A stretch of DNA of 56,962 nucleotides. It comes from Odoribacter sp. UBA944 (GTDB lineage Bacteria; Bacteroidota; Bacteroidia; Bacteroidales; Marinifilaceae). Position 1 is the first letter of the stretch. Each line of letters begins with the position of its first letter. Positions 45,145 through 53,756 of this stretch are shown one piece after another. The translations under genes were made by a program, and so were the position numbers. The notes under the pieces were generated by a model. The model did no database searches and had not been told where the DNA came from. It saw only the letters and a program-made list of their open reading frames with translations. The stretch covers positions 13,770-70,731 of the forward strand of contig DBDA01000046.1 in the NCBI GenBank assembly GCA_002293375.1, read 5' to 3'.

Positions 45145-45927
45145 TTATCCCTGATGATACCCCTTCATGATACCCCGTTTGCTGTTCCGAACGAACAGGA
45201 TAATCTCGTCCCGTTCCCTGGATGCCGGCATTTCCGCTTCGATCCGTTCGATGGCTTCGGAGTTGTTCAATCCGGATTGGTACAGGATCCGGTAGATGTC
45301 CTGGATCTCGTTGATCTTTTCGTTGGAATACTCCCGGCGACGCAACCCGATGGAGTTCACCCCCACATACGCCAAGGGCAAACGCCCGGCTTTCACATAC
45401 GGAGGAACATCCTTTCCGATCAGGGAGCCCCCTTGTATCATCACATGCTTTCCGATGTGTACGAACTGATGCACCGCGCTCATACCGCCCAGAATGGCAA
45501 AATCGTCCACCACCACCTCTCCGGCTAACTGGCAGGCATTGGTGATGATGCAGTTGCTGCCAATCTCGCAATCGTGCGCAATGTGTGCATACGCCATGAT
45601 CAGGCAGTTGTCACCGATCCGGGTCACCCCTTTGGCCGCCGTCCCACGGTTCACCGTTACACACTCCCGGATGGTCGTATTGTCGCCAATCTTTACAATA
45701 GATTTCTCTCCCTGAAACTTCAGATCCTGCGGTATAGCAGCAATCACCGCTCCGGGAAATATCTTGCAGTTTTTCCCAATATGCGCGCCTTCCAGAATGG
45801 ATACATTCGACCCGATGCGTGTCCCGGCCTCAATAACAACATTTTTGTCTATGGTGACAAACGGTTCTATAACCACATTATCTGCAATCTGAGCTTCCGG
45901 GTGAACGTATGCCAACGGTTGTTTCAT
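45145..45927 (-). CDS. lpxA: Acyl-ACP--UDP-N-acetylglucosamine O-acyltransferase
   Basis: The 260-residue protein is a left-handed beta-helix of hexapeptide repeats (IADNVVIEPFVTIDKNVVIEAGTRIGSNVSI). It ends in a helical C-terminal domain (GLNNSEAIERIEAEMPA). LpxA adds the first 3-hydroxyacyl chain of lipid A. The catalytic His region MAYAHIAHDCEIG is present (about 120-132). It is the last gene of the lpxD, lpxC-fabZ, lpxA set, 49 bases after the fusion gene. A TATATTTG box at 45971-45964 in that gap might give it an extra promoter. Confidence 0.97.
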   Translation of the reverse strand: MKQPLAYVHPEAQIADNVVIEPFVTIDKNVVIEAGTRIGSNVSILEGAHIGKNCKIFPGAVIAAIPQDLKFQGEKSIVKIGDNTTIRECVTVNRGTAAKGVTRIGDNCLIMAYAHIAHDCEIGSNCIITNACQLAGEVVVDDFAILGGMSAVHQFVHIGKHVMIQGGSLIGKDVPPYVKAGRLPLAYVGVNSIGLRRREYSNEKINEIQDIYRILYQSGLNNSEAIERIEAEMPASRERDEIILFVRNSKRGIMKGYHQG

Positions 45928-45976
45928 GCGTGTATATATTTTAGTAATTACTTATTTTAGCCTGCAAATATAGCCA

Positions 45977-47377
45977 TTAGTTCTTGGTTTTTGCCACCTG
46001 CGCCATAAATTCTCCCTCACAAACCAATTTTTTCCCGACGAAAGCAAACCCTTTCATGGTCACAATTCCCCGTTTTACCGGCGCCAACGTAATCAGCTTA
46101 AACACCAGTGTATCGCCGGGAACCACCTTCTGGCGGAACTTCACATTGTCAATCTTCATGAAATAAGTGGAGTAATTTTCCGGATCCGGCACCTGGCTCA
46201 AAACCAGAATGCCTCCGCATTGCGACATCGCCTCCACCATCAATACGCCGGGCATCACCGGCTCCTCCGGAAAATGGCCGACAAAGAACGGTTCGTTCAT
46301 GGTTACATTCTTCACCCCGATCACCTTGTTTTCAGTCACCTGAAACACCTTATCCACCAACAGAAAGGGAGGCCGGTGCGGCAAAAGTTTCCGAATCTTG
46401 TTGACGTCCATCAACGGTTCCGCGTCCAAATCCAGATCACAGGGATAGGCATCCTCTTTCTCCAACGCCAGTACCGCTTTGTATACCTGCTGCGCCAGGG
46501 CGGTATTGGCCTTGTGGCCGGGGCGTTCGGCAATCACCCGCCCTTTGATAAAGCGGCCGCACAAGGCAAGATCTCCCAACACATCCAGTAATTTGTGCCG
46601 GGCAGCTTCGTTATCAAAATAGAGGTTCAGGTTGTTCAGTACCCCTTGGTGGATCTGTATATCTTCGTAACCGAAAATTTTCTGCAATCGGGCAACTTCT
46701 TGCTCCGGGATCTCCCTGTCAACGATCACAATAGCGTTTTCCAGATCCCCGCCCTTGATCAGGTTGTTGCTGTACAGGTGCTCAACCTCACGCAAAAAAA
46801 CAAAAGTCCGGCAGGGAGCGATCTCCGCCACAAAATCGGTTTCGCCCTCCGTAAAGTTCGCGTACTGCATCTTCAGATAGGGAGAGTCGTACCCCACCAT
46901 CACATTTACACTGTATCCGTTATCGGGCAACAGGGTGATGCGGGTCCCGGTTTCCGGACAGGCATACTCCAATTTCTCCGCCACCTCAAAGTAACGCCGC
47001 TCCGCCTCCTGTTCCTGCACGCCAGCCTTCCGGATCGCCTCCACATACAAACGGGCGCTACCGTCCAAAATCGGAAACTCCTCCCCGTTCAACTCGATCG
47101 TACAGTTGTCCACGCCGCAACCATACAGCGCCGCCAAAGCATGTTCGGCCGTAAACACCTTCGCCCCTTCTTTCTCCAGGCAATTCGAACGATCCGCAAA
47201 TCTGGCAAAAGCCGCCGTTGCCGGGATTGCCGGAGCTCCCTCCAGGTCTGTTCTGACTACAACGTAACCACTGTTTTCCAACGCCGGCTTAAAAACGGCT
47301 ATTACCTCTTTGCCGGTATGAAGGCCTTTTCCCTGTAAAGAAAATTCACCTTTTAACGTATGTTGCTTTACTGACAT
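45977..47377 (-). CDS. lpxC-fabZ: LpxC-FabZ fusion: UDP-3-O-acyl-GlcNAc deacetylase / 3-hydroxyacyl-ACP dehydratase
   Basis: The 466-residue protein fuses two enzymes, as is usual in Bacteroidetes. Residues about 1-310 are LpxC, the committed zinc-dependent deacetylase of lipid A synthesis (SLQGKGLHTGK, FTAEHALAALYG with the zinc His, LNGEEFPILDGSARLYVEAI, and a C-terminal GHKANTALAQ). Residues about 325-466 are FabZ (RKLLPHRPPFLLVDKV, catalytic GHFPEEPVMPGVLMVEAMSQ). The lpxD stop overlaps its start by one base (TAATG), so the two are coupled. Confidence 0.98.
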   Translation of the reverse strand: MSVKQHTLKGEFSLQGKGLHTGKEVIAVFKPALENSGYVVVRTDLEGAPAIPATAAFARFADRSNCLEKEGAKVFTAEHALAALYGCGVDNCTIELNGEEFPILDGSARLYVEAIRKAGVQEQEAERRYFEVAEKLEYACPETGTRITLLPDNGYSVNVMVGYDSPYLKMQYANFTEGETDFVAEIAPCRTFVFLREVEHLYSNNLIKGGDLENAIVIVDREIPEQEVARLQKIFGYEDIQIHQGVLNNLNLYFDNEAARHKLLDVLGDLALCGRFIKGRVIAERPGHKANTALAQQVYKAVLALEKEDAYPCDLDLDAEPLMDVNKIRKLLPHRPPFLLVDKVFQVTENKVIGVKNVTMNEPFFVGHFPEEPVMPGVLMVEAMSQCGGILVLSQVPDPENYSTYFMKIDNVKFRQKVVPGDTLVFKLITLAPVKRGIVTMKGFAFVGKKLVCEGEFMAQVAKTKN

Positions 47378-48414
47378 TATTTTGACTTTATGGTTTGTAT
47401 CTCTTTTTCCAATTCCCGGATCTGTCCGTACAGATCGGGCAATTTCCGGAACAGCACATAGCTGCGCTGGTATTTGGAAGCATCGAAGGCAGGCGCTCCC
47501 ATAATGATGGAACCCGCTGCAACGTCTACGCCCACTCCGGCCTGGGCAGCCATCTTCACGCCATCTCCCAATTCAATATGCCCGGCAATGCCGGCCTGCC
47601 CACCGATCATGCAGTTGGCCCCCACCTTCGATGTGCCGGCCACGCCCACCTGCGCCGCCATCACCGTGTGTTCTCCGATAACGGCGTTGTGTCCAACCTG
47701 GATCAAGTTGTCCAATTTCACCCCTTTCCGAACCACGGTTGATCCCATCGTCGCCCGGTCTATACACGTGTTGGCGCCAATCTCCACGCCATCCTCCAAC
47801 ACCACATTACCGATCTGCGGCACCTTGCTGTACGCCCCGTTGGAAGGTGCAAATCCAAAGCCGTCCGCACCGATCACAGAACCGGCATGAACCGTACAAT
47901 TCTTTCCAATGACACAATCATGATAAATTTTCACACCTGCATACAATACGGTATTGTCGCCGATCCGGACGTTCTCCCCGACATACACATGCGGATAGAT
48001 CCGAACGCCCTTTCCGAGGCAGGCACCCTTGCCAATGTAGGCAAACGCCCCGATATAGGGGGTTTCGCCGATTGTTGCTTCCCCATGCAGAAAAGAGGGT
48101 TGTTCAATGCCGGAGGGGCGGTAGCGCATATCTTCGTACATCTGCAACAACGCTGCTATGGATTCATAAGCGGACTCCACCCGGATCAGGGTGCAAGAGA
48201 GCGGTTGGGCAGGTACAAAATCTTTGTTGACCAATACAATGGTCGCCCCGGTCGTATAGAGGTAATGCTCGTATTTCGGATTGGACAAAAAAGCCAGTGT
48301 CCGGGGCTTGCCCTCTTCTATTTTGGAAACATCGTTGACAATCGCTTCCGGATCGCCTTCCACCACACCGTTCAGCAAAGAAGCGATGTCTCTTGCTTTA
48401 AATTCCATACACAC
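47377..48414 (-). CDS. lpxD: UDP-3-O-(3-hydroxyacyl)glucosamine N-acyltransferase
   Basis: The 345-residue protein has an N-terminal LpxD domain (FKARDIASLLNGVVEGDPEAIVNDVSKIEEG, about 1-100). A hexapeptide beta-helix follows (IGENTVLYAG-type repeats, about 105-310) with the catalytic His region (LIQVGHNAVIGEHTVMAAQVG). It adds the second acyl chain of lipid A. The ATG at 48408 (MEFKARD) is the more typical start; 48414 adds two residues. It is the first gene of the lpx set here; an HD-domain gene often found upstream in Bacteroides is absent. Confidence 0.96.
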   Translation of the reverse strand: MCMEFKARDIASLLNGVVEGDPEAIVNDVSKIEEGKPRTLAFLSNPKYEHYLYTTGATIVLVNKDFVPAQPLSCTLIRVESAYESIAALLQMYEDMRYRPSGIEQPSFLHGEATIGETPYIGAFAYIGKGACLGKGVRIYPHVYVGENVRIGDNTVLYAGVKIYHDCVIGKNCTVHAGSVIGADGFGFAPSNGAYSKVPQIGNVVLEDGVEIGANTCIDRATMGSTVVRKGVKLDNLIQVGHNAVIGEHTVMAAQVGVAGTSKVGANCMIGGQAGIAGHIELGDGVKMAAQAGVGVDVAAGSIIMGAPAFDASKYQRSYVLFRKLPDLYGQIRELEKEIQTIKSK

Positions 48415-48425
48415 AAAAATTTGGG

Positions 48426-48433
48426 CAAATGTA
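48426..48433 (-). promoter_or_regulatory. Putative -7 element for lpxD
   Basis: TACATTTG on the minus strand (48433-48426) fits the -7 consensus. The next TTTG (48449-48446) is too close for a normal -33. Transcription would begin about 10 nt before the start codon. Confidence 0.35.
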
Positions 48434-48450
48434 TAAAATTTTCTCCAAAC

Positions 48451-48621
48451 CTACACACCTCCGCTCCGGATCCGATCCTTCAAATCCATACTTTCGTGCA
48501 GAATCCTTATTCCTTCGATCTCATCCTGCGATATAACCCCGTAAAAGACACTATGCTTATTGATCCGGAATCCGTATAACTCCTCTGCAATTTCACCATA
48601 CTTATTTTGACATTCCCAATT
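48451..48621 (-). pseudogene. Remnant of a RelE/ParE-family toxin (C-terminal part only)
   Basis: Reading the minus strand between the TGA at 48624 and the TAG at 48451, the frame gives 56 residues without a good start codon. They read KYGEIAEELYGFRINKHSVF and then YGVISQDEIEGIRILHESMD with LKDRI and a short tail. The pattern FRINKHSVFY..........IEGIRILHESMDL is that of the last strands of RelE/ParE toxins. The N-terminal half is missing or scrambled, and no antitoxin gene stands next to it. It appears to be a decayed toxin-antitoxin module left upstream of lpxD; I rely on motif resemblance only. Confidence 0.6.
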
Positions 48622-48761
48622 TCACTTCGTATATTTGTCTTTCCAACCTTCACAGGATGACAAGAGAATGCCTTAGCGTGTTCCGTACGTGTTCCGTGCC
48701 AGTTTCATAGGCTGAACAACAAAATCTCATGGCTTTACCTTGGATTTTTTATATTGAATAT

Positions 48762-48791
48762 TTTGTTTTCCAGTATTTTGTCGTATATTTG
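48762..48791 (+). promoter_or_regulatory. Promoter for the rimP-nusA-infB operon
   Basis: TTTG (48762-48765), 18 bases, TATATTTG (48784-48791): full consensus match. The start would be near 48798, placing the leader hairpin at 48821 in the transcript. Confidence 0.75.
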
Positions 48792-48820
48792 CGCCCGATT
48801 AGCATTCAAGTGCTGTCATG

Positions 48821-48842
48821 GAGGGGGCGAAAACGTCCCCTC
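48821..48842 (+). promoter_or_regulatory. Leader hairpin upstream of rimP
   Basis: GAGGGGGCG (48821-48829) pairs with CGTCCCCTC (48834-48842), one G-U pair, around an AAAA loop. It lies in the rimP leader just before the start codon, followed by only three Ts. It could be a translational control element, an attenuator or an RNA-stability hairpin. Confidence 0.55.
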
Positions 48843-48868
48843 TTTGCATGGTGAAAAAGAAAAAACAG

Positions 48869-49336
48869 ATGCAAAATACAACCGGAATACAGGAGATTGC
48901 AGAGCAACTGATGGAAGGTACGGAACTGTTCCTGGTGGAACTGAAACTTTCCAAAGAAAATGTGATCCAGGTATTTATTGATTCTCCTAATGGTGTTGAC
49001 ATCGATACGTGTGGAAAATTCAGCCGGGCGCTGGAAGAACGGTTGAACCGCGACGAAGAGGATTTTGAACTGACAGTCTCCAGCGCCGGGATCGGATATC
49101 CGTTCAAAGTGCCGGGACAATACCTCAAAAACATTGGGAAGCGGGTTACTGTACAGACAACGGACCGCACCGTGCAGGAAGGTATTCTGCTCTCCTGGTC
49201 GGAAACGGGGATCGTACTCGAATGCGAAGAGAAGAGAACCATAGCAGGAAAAAAGAAAAAAGAGATGGTAAAAGTAACCATCACCCTTTCGCCGGAAGAG
49301 GTAAAAGAGATCAAAGATGTTGTCAGTTTTAAGTAA
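48869..49336 (+). CDS. rimP: Ribosome maturation factor RimP
   Basis: I take the ATG at 48869 (MQNTTGIQEIAEQ, 155 residues), the usual RimP length; in-frame starts at 48848 and 48818 would add a lysine-rich tail, and the latter would begin before the leader hairpin. The N-terminal alpha/beta domain (FLVELKLSKENVIQVFIDSPNGVDIDTCGKFSRALEERLN) is typical, as is ELTVSSAGIGYPFKVPGQY. The C-terminal SH3-like domain follows. RimP helps assemble the 30S subunit. It is first in the conserved rimP-nusA-infB order. Confidence 0.94.
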   Translation: MQNTTGIQEIAEQLMEGTELFLVELKLSKENVIQVFIDSPNGVDIDTCGKFSRALEERLNRDEEDFELTVSSAGIGYPFKVPGQYLKNIGKRVTVQTTDRTVQEGILLSWSETGIVLECEEKRTIAGKKKKEMVKVTITLSPEEVKEIKDVVSFK

Positions 49337-49380
49337 AACCAGTTTTAAAATAATACAACCTAAATAACCGCAAAACCAAA

Positions 49381-50622
49381 ATGGAAAATATTAATCTGAT
49401 TGAATCATTTGCCGAATTCAAAGAGTTTAAGAATATTGACCGGGCAACCCTGATGAGCGTTCTGGAAGATGTTTTCAGAAGCACATTATTGAAACGGTTC
49501 GGAACAGACGAAAATTTTGACATTATTATCAATATCGATAAAGGTGACCTGGAGATCTGGAGAAACCGGACGGTGGTAGAGGACGACAAACTGGAAAATC
49601 CGGGTACGGAGATCACCCTCAGTGACGCCCGGAAGATCGACGAAGATTACGAGATCGGTGAAGAGGTAACGGATGAGGTAAAGTTGGTAGATTTCGGACG
49701 GCGGGCGGTTCTGGCGCTGCGTCAAAACCTGTCTGCCCGTATCTCGGAACTGGAAAAAGACAACATTTATACAAAATACAAGGACCGGATTGGGCAGATC
49801 ATCCTCGGAGAGGTATACCAGATCTGGAAAAAAGAGATGCTGATCCTGGACGACGACGGCAACGAACTGATCCTGCCGAAGCAAGAGCAGATTCCCGGCG
49901 ATTTCTTCAAAAAGGGAGACACCATCAAAGCGGTGGTGATCCGAGTGGAGATGAGAAACTCCAACCCGTACATCATCCTGTCCAGAACCTCTCCGGTATT
50001 TTTGGAAAGGCTGTTTGAAAACGAAGTGCCAGAGATATTCGACGGCCTGATCACCATCAAAAACGTAGTCCGGGCGCCGGGTGAACGAGCAAAAGTGGCC
50101 GTGGAATCCTACGACGACCGGATTGACCCCGTCGGCGCCTGCGTCGGGATGAAAGGTTCTCGCATCCACGGCATCGTCCGGGAGTTGCGGAACGAAAACA
50201 TCGATGTGATCAACTACACCAACAACATCCAGCTCTACATCACCCGGGCGCTGAACCCGGCCAAGATCAAAAACATCGAGATCAACGAAAAGACCAAAAA
50301 AGCCAATGTATTCCTGAATCCGGAAGAGGTCTCCCTGGCCATCGGAAAAGGAGGACAGAACATCAAGTTGGCCAGCCAGTTGACCGGCTATGAGATCGAT
50401 GTATACCGTGAATTCAACGAATCCCGCGAAGAAGAGGATGTAAACCTGGACGAGTTCCAGGACGAAATCGAAGGATGGGTGATCGATGAACTGAAACGGA
50501 TCGGGTGTGATACGGCTAAAAATGTACTGGAACTTTCTGCCGAAGAGCTGGAAAAGAGAACAGATCTGGAGATCGAAACCATCCGGGAAGTGCTGAGCAT
50601 CCTGAAAGCCGAATTTGAATAA
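49381..50622 (+). CDS. nusA: Transcription termination/antitermination factor NusA
   Basis: The 413-residue protein has the N-terminal RNA-polymerase-binding domain (about 1-130; NLIESFAEFKEF), an S1 domain (about 135-200; GQIILGEVYQIWKKEMLILDD) and two KH domains (about 205-350; GACVGMKGSRIHGIVRELRNENIDVINY and SLAIGKGGQNIKLASQLTGYEIDV). A helical C-terminal extension follows with a helix-hairpin-helix-like end (ELSAEELEKRTDLEIETIREVL). NusA modulates pausing, termination and antitermination. It lies 44 bases after rimP and 24 bases before infB. Confidence 0.97.
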   Translation: MENINLIESFAEFKEFKNIDRATLMSVLEDVFRSTLLKRFGTDENFDIIINIDKGDLEIWRNRTVVEDDKLENPGTEITLSDARKIDEDYEIGEEVTDEVKLVDFGRRAVLALRQNLSARISELEKDNIYTKYKDRIGQIILGEVYQIWKKEMLILDDDGNELILPKQEQIPGDFFKKGDTIKAVVIRVEMRNSNPYIILSRTSPVFLERLFENEVPEIFDGLITIKNVVRAPGERAKVAVESYDDRIDPVGACVGMKGSRIHGIVRELRNENIDVINYTNNIQLYITRALNPAKIKNIEINEKTKKANVFLNPEEVSLAIGKGGQNIKLASQLTGYEIDVYREFNESREEEDVNLDEFQDEIEGWVIDELKRIGCDTAKNVLELSAEELEKRTDLEIETIREVLSILKAEFE

Positions 50623-50646
50623 ACTTTGTAAAAACCAACCCTCTAT

Positions 50647-53349
50647 ATGCCAGTAAGATTAAGTAAAACAGCCCGGGAATTTAATGTAGGGATCTCCACC
50701 ATCGTAGAGTTTCTGCATAAAAAAGGGGTGACCATATCCACCGACCCAAACGCCAAGCTTTCAGACGAAGATTATGCGTTGGTAGCCAAAGAATTTTCGT
50801 CGGACAGCCAGGTGAAAAAGGAGTCCAGTATGGTCGACCTGAAAAATACCCGGAAGAAGAAAGAGACGATCTCCATCGACCACCAGGGAAATATACAGGA
50901 AAACGACGAAACGGATTTTATCTCCGTAAAAGACGAGATTAAGTTGGAAAACAACATCCGGATCGTAGACCGGATTAATCTTGATCCCCCGAAAACGGTT
51001 ACCCCGCCTGCCGTCGAAAAAGAGGCTATAGAGAAGACGGCTGTACAGGTGCCCCAGACGGAACCTGTTGTTGCAGAGCAAACGGAACGCGCCGGAGAAG
51101 CGGAAGAAACTCCCTTCAAGGTGGAACAACCCGCCGTTAAGGAGGTGAAGGTGGTCGGCACCATTGATCTGGCCGCGCTCAACCAACGAACCCGCCCGCC
51201 TAAAAAGAGCAAGCTGGAGAAAGAACGGGAGAGAAGAGATCAGAAAAAACCGGCATCGACGGAGAAAAGCGCAACAGCGGCGAAGGACGAATCTTCTGAT
51301 GCCCGCCAAAAGAGAAAACGGATTCGCTCGGACGAAAAGGTGCACATCCCGGCAACTCCGTCAGCCGATAAAAACTCCCGGATTGAGGAGAACAAGAAGA
51401 AGCTGAAAAAGATCAAAAATAAGAAACAGAACAAAGTTGAGATCACCGAAGAAGCTGTCGACAAACAGATCAAGGATACCTTTGCCCGCCTAGGCAGCAA
51501 AGGAGGAAAATCTTCCGCTTCCAAACACCGCCGAGACAAACGGGATGCCGTGCAACAAAAGATGCAGGCGGAGATAGAACAGGAAGAGAAAGAGAAGAGC
51601 GTCCTGAAACTGACGGAATTTGTAACCGTGGCCGAATTGGCCTCCATGATGGACATTCCGGTTACCAACATCATTTCGGCCTGCATGAGCATCGGCCTTT
51701 TTGTCTCTATCAACCAGCGTCTGGATGCGGAAACGATCAATCTGGTGGCCGAAGAGTTCGGATATACCGTTCAGTTCGTCAGCGTAGAGATACAGGAAGC
51801 AATCGAAGATGAAGAGGAGGATACGGCCGAAAACATGCTTCCCCGCCCGCCCATCGTGACGGTTATGGGGCACGTGGACCACGGTAAAACCTCGTTGCTG
51901 GACTACATCCGCAACACCAATGTCATTGCCGGAGAGGCCGGAGGGATTACCCAGCACATCGGCGCTTACAGTGTAAAATTAGCCGACGGACGAACCGTAA
52001 CCTTTTTGGATACGCCCGGCCACGAAGCGTTTACAGCCATGCGTGCACGCGGTGCCCAAGTAACCGACATCGCCATCATCATCATCGCGGCAGACGACAG
52101 TGTGATGCCCCAGACCGTTGAAGCGATCAACCACGCCAGTGCCGCAGGCGTACCCATTGTGTTCGCTATTAACAAAATAGACAAACCGGGAGCCAACCCT
52201 GACAAGATCCGGGAGGAACTGTCCGCCATGAACTATTTGGTGGAAGAGTGGGGCGGTAAGTACCAGAGTCAGGAGATCGCAGCCAAACAGGGGTTGAACA
52301 TCGAAGCGTTGCTGGAAAAAGTGTTGCTGGAAGCCGAAATGCTGGAACTGAAAGCCAACCCGGACAAAAAAGCGGTAGGGTCGATCATCGAATCCTCTCT
52401 GGACAAAGGCCGTGGGTATGTGGCAACCGTTCTGGTACAAGCCGGAACGATGCAAGTGGGAGACGTCGTGCTGGCCGGCCAGTTTTACGGGCACGTCAAG
52501 GCGATGTTCAACGAAAGAGGCAGCCGGCTGGAACAGGCAGGCCCCTCTACCCCGGCATTGATCCTTGGATTGAACGGAGCGCCCCAGGCCGGAGACAAAT
52601 TCAACGTGATGGGCAGCGAAAAAGAGGCCCGCACACTGGCCAACAAGCGGGAACAGTTACAACGGGAACAGGGATTGAGAACCCAAAAACACATCACCCT
52701 GGACGAAATCGGCCGACGGATCGCCATCGGCAATTTCCAGGAACTGAACATCATTGTAAAGGGAGACGTGGACGGCTCCATTGAAGCGCTTTCCGACTCC
52801 CTGATCAAGCTCTCCACCAACGAGATCCAGGTCAATGTGATCCACAAGGCTGTCGGGCAGATCTCCGAAGGGGATGTCATGCTGGCTGCCGCTTCCAACG
52901 CCATTATTATCGGTTTCCAGGTACGTCCCTCTTTGAGCGCCCGGAAATTGGCCGAAAAGGAGGAGATTGACATCCGCCTCTACTCCATCATCTATACCGC
53001 CATCGAAGAGATCAAGGCGGCCATGGAGGGCATGTTGTCGCCGGAGATCAAGGAAGAGGTAGTGGCTACTGTCGAAGTGCTTGAAACCTTCAAGATCTCC
53101 AAAGTGGGAACCATTGCCGGTTGTATTGTCCGGGACGGAAAGATCACCCGGAACTCCAAAATACGCGTGATCCGGGAAGGCATTGTGATCCATACGGGCG
53201 ACCTCGGTTCTCTGAAACGCTTCAAGGACGACGTAAAGGAGGTCGGCAAAGGATTTGAGTGCGGTTTGAATATCAACAATTTTAACGATCTGAAGATCGG
53301 AGATATGATCGAAGCCTACGAAGAGGTTGAGGTCAAGAAAACCCTGTAA
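50647..53349 (+). CDS. infB: Translation initiation factor IF-2
   Basis: The 900-residue protein delivers initiator tRNA to the 30S subunit. Its N-terminal domain (MPVRLSKTAREFNVGISTIVEFLHKKG, 1-50) is followed by a long lysine/glutamate-rich variable linker (about 60-300) and a second IF2_N module (TEFVTVAELASMMDIPVTNIISACMSIGLFVS). The G domain has GHVDHGKTSLLD (about 407), DTPGHEAFTAMRARG and NKIDKPGANP. Beta-barrel domains II and IV close the protein. It is third in the rimP-nusA-infB operon. Confidence 0.98.
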   Translation: MPVRLSKTAREFNVGISTIVEFLHKKGVTISTDPNAKLSDEDYALVAKEFSSDSQVKKESSMVDLKNTRKKKETISIDHQGNIQENDETDFISVKDEIKLENNIRIVDRINLDPPKTVTPPAVEKEAIEKTAVQVPQTEPVVAEQTERAGEAEETPFKVEQPAVKEVKVVGTIDLAALNQRTRPPKKSKLEKERERRDQKKPASTEKSATAAKDESSDARQKRKRIRSDEKVHIPATPSADKNSRIEENKKKLKKIKNKKQNKVEITEEAVDKQIKDTFARLGSKGGKSSASKHRRDKRDAVQQKMQAEIEQEEKEKSVLKLTEFVTVAELASMMDIPVTNIISACMSIGLFVSINQRLDAETINLVAEEFGYTVQFVSVEIQEAIEDEEEDTAENMLPRPPIVTVMGHVDHGKTSLLDYIRNTNVIAGEAGGITQHIGAYSVKLADGRTVTFLDTPGHEAFTAMRARGAQVTDIAIIIIAADDSVMPQTVEAINHASAAGVPIVFAINKIDKPGANPDKIREELSAMNYLVEEWGGKYQSQEIAAKQGLNIEALLEKVLLEAEMLELKANPDKKAVGSIIESSLDKGRGYVATVLVQAGTMQVGDVVLAGQFYGHVKAMFNERGSRLEQAGPSTPALILGLNGAPQAGDKFNVMGSEKEARTLANKREQLQREQGLRTQKHITLDEIGRRIAIGNFQELNIIVKGDVDGSIEALSDSLIKLSTNEIQVNVIHKAVGQISEGDVMLAAASNAIIIGFQVRPSLSARKLAEKEEIDIRLYSIIYTAIEEIKAAMEGMLSPEIKEEVVATVEVLETFKISKVGTIAGCIVRDGKITRNSKIRVIREGIVIHTGDLGSLKRFKDDVKEVGKGFECGLNINNFNDLKIGDMIEAYEEVEVKKTL

Positions 53350-53361
53350 TCAAGAGCTGTT

Positions 53362-53745
53362 ATGAAGATCGCAGTGATCGCCCACGATGGCAAAAAAGCA
53401 GAGATGGTAGCTTTTCTGAACCGGCACATGGATTTCCTGAAATCAGTCAAAACAGACATCGTTGCCACTGGAACGACCGGAAAATATGCGCAACAAGCGG
53501 GATTGGAAGTGGAACGTCTGTTATCCGGCCCGTTGGGCGGGGATGCCCAAATCGCCGCTCTGGTCGCCGAAGAAAAGATCCGGATGGTGATCTTCTTCCG
53601 GGATCCGTTGGGCAAACACCCGCACGAACCGGATGTACAGATGTTGATGCGCGTCTGCGACGTACACAACGTCCCCATCGCTACCAATCCCGCAGCCGCC
53701 GAACTTATGCTGCATGGCTTTTTAGACTCGCTCTCCGAAAAATAG
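53362..53745 (+). CDS. mgsA: Methylglyoxal synthase
   Basis: The 127-residue protein is an MGS-like domain. It converts dihydroxyacetone phosphate to methylglyoxal and phosphate, a bypass of lower glycolysis used when phosphate is short. Signatures are IAVIAHDGKKAEMV, TGTTGKYAQQ, LLSGPLGGDAQIAAL (phosphate binding and catalytic Asp), FFRDPLGKHPHEPDVQMLMRVCDVHNVPIATNPAAAELML. It starts 12 bases after infB, so it may ride on that operon. The end converges with the transglutaminase gene, 11 bases apart. Confidence 0.96.
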   Translation: MKIAVIAHDGKKAEMVAFLNRHMDFLKSVKTDIVATGTTGKYAQQAGLEVERLLSGPLGGDAQIAALVAEEKIRMVIFFRDPLGKHPHEPDVQMLMRVCDVHNVPIATNPAAAELMLHGFLDSLSEK

Positions 53746-53756
53746 CCGGAGAAACG

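Noticed and set aside
47887..48579. 230-residue plus-strand open frame
   Set aside because: It is antisense to lpxD and to the toxin remnant, and encodes no recognisable domain.
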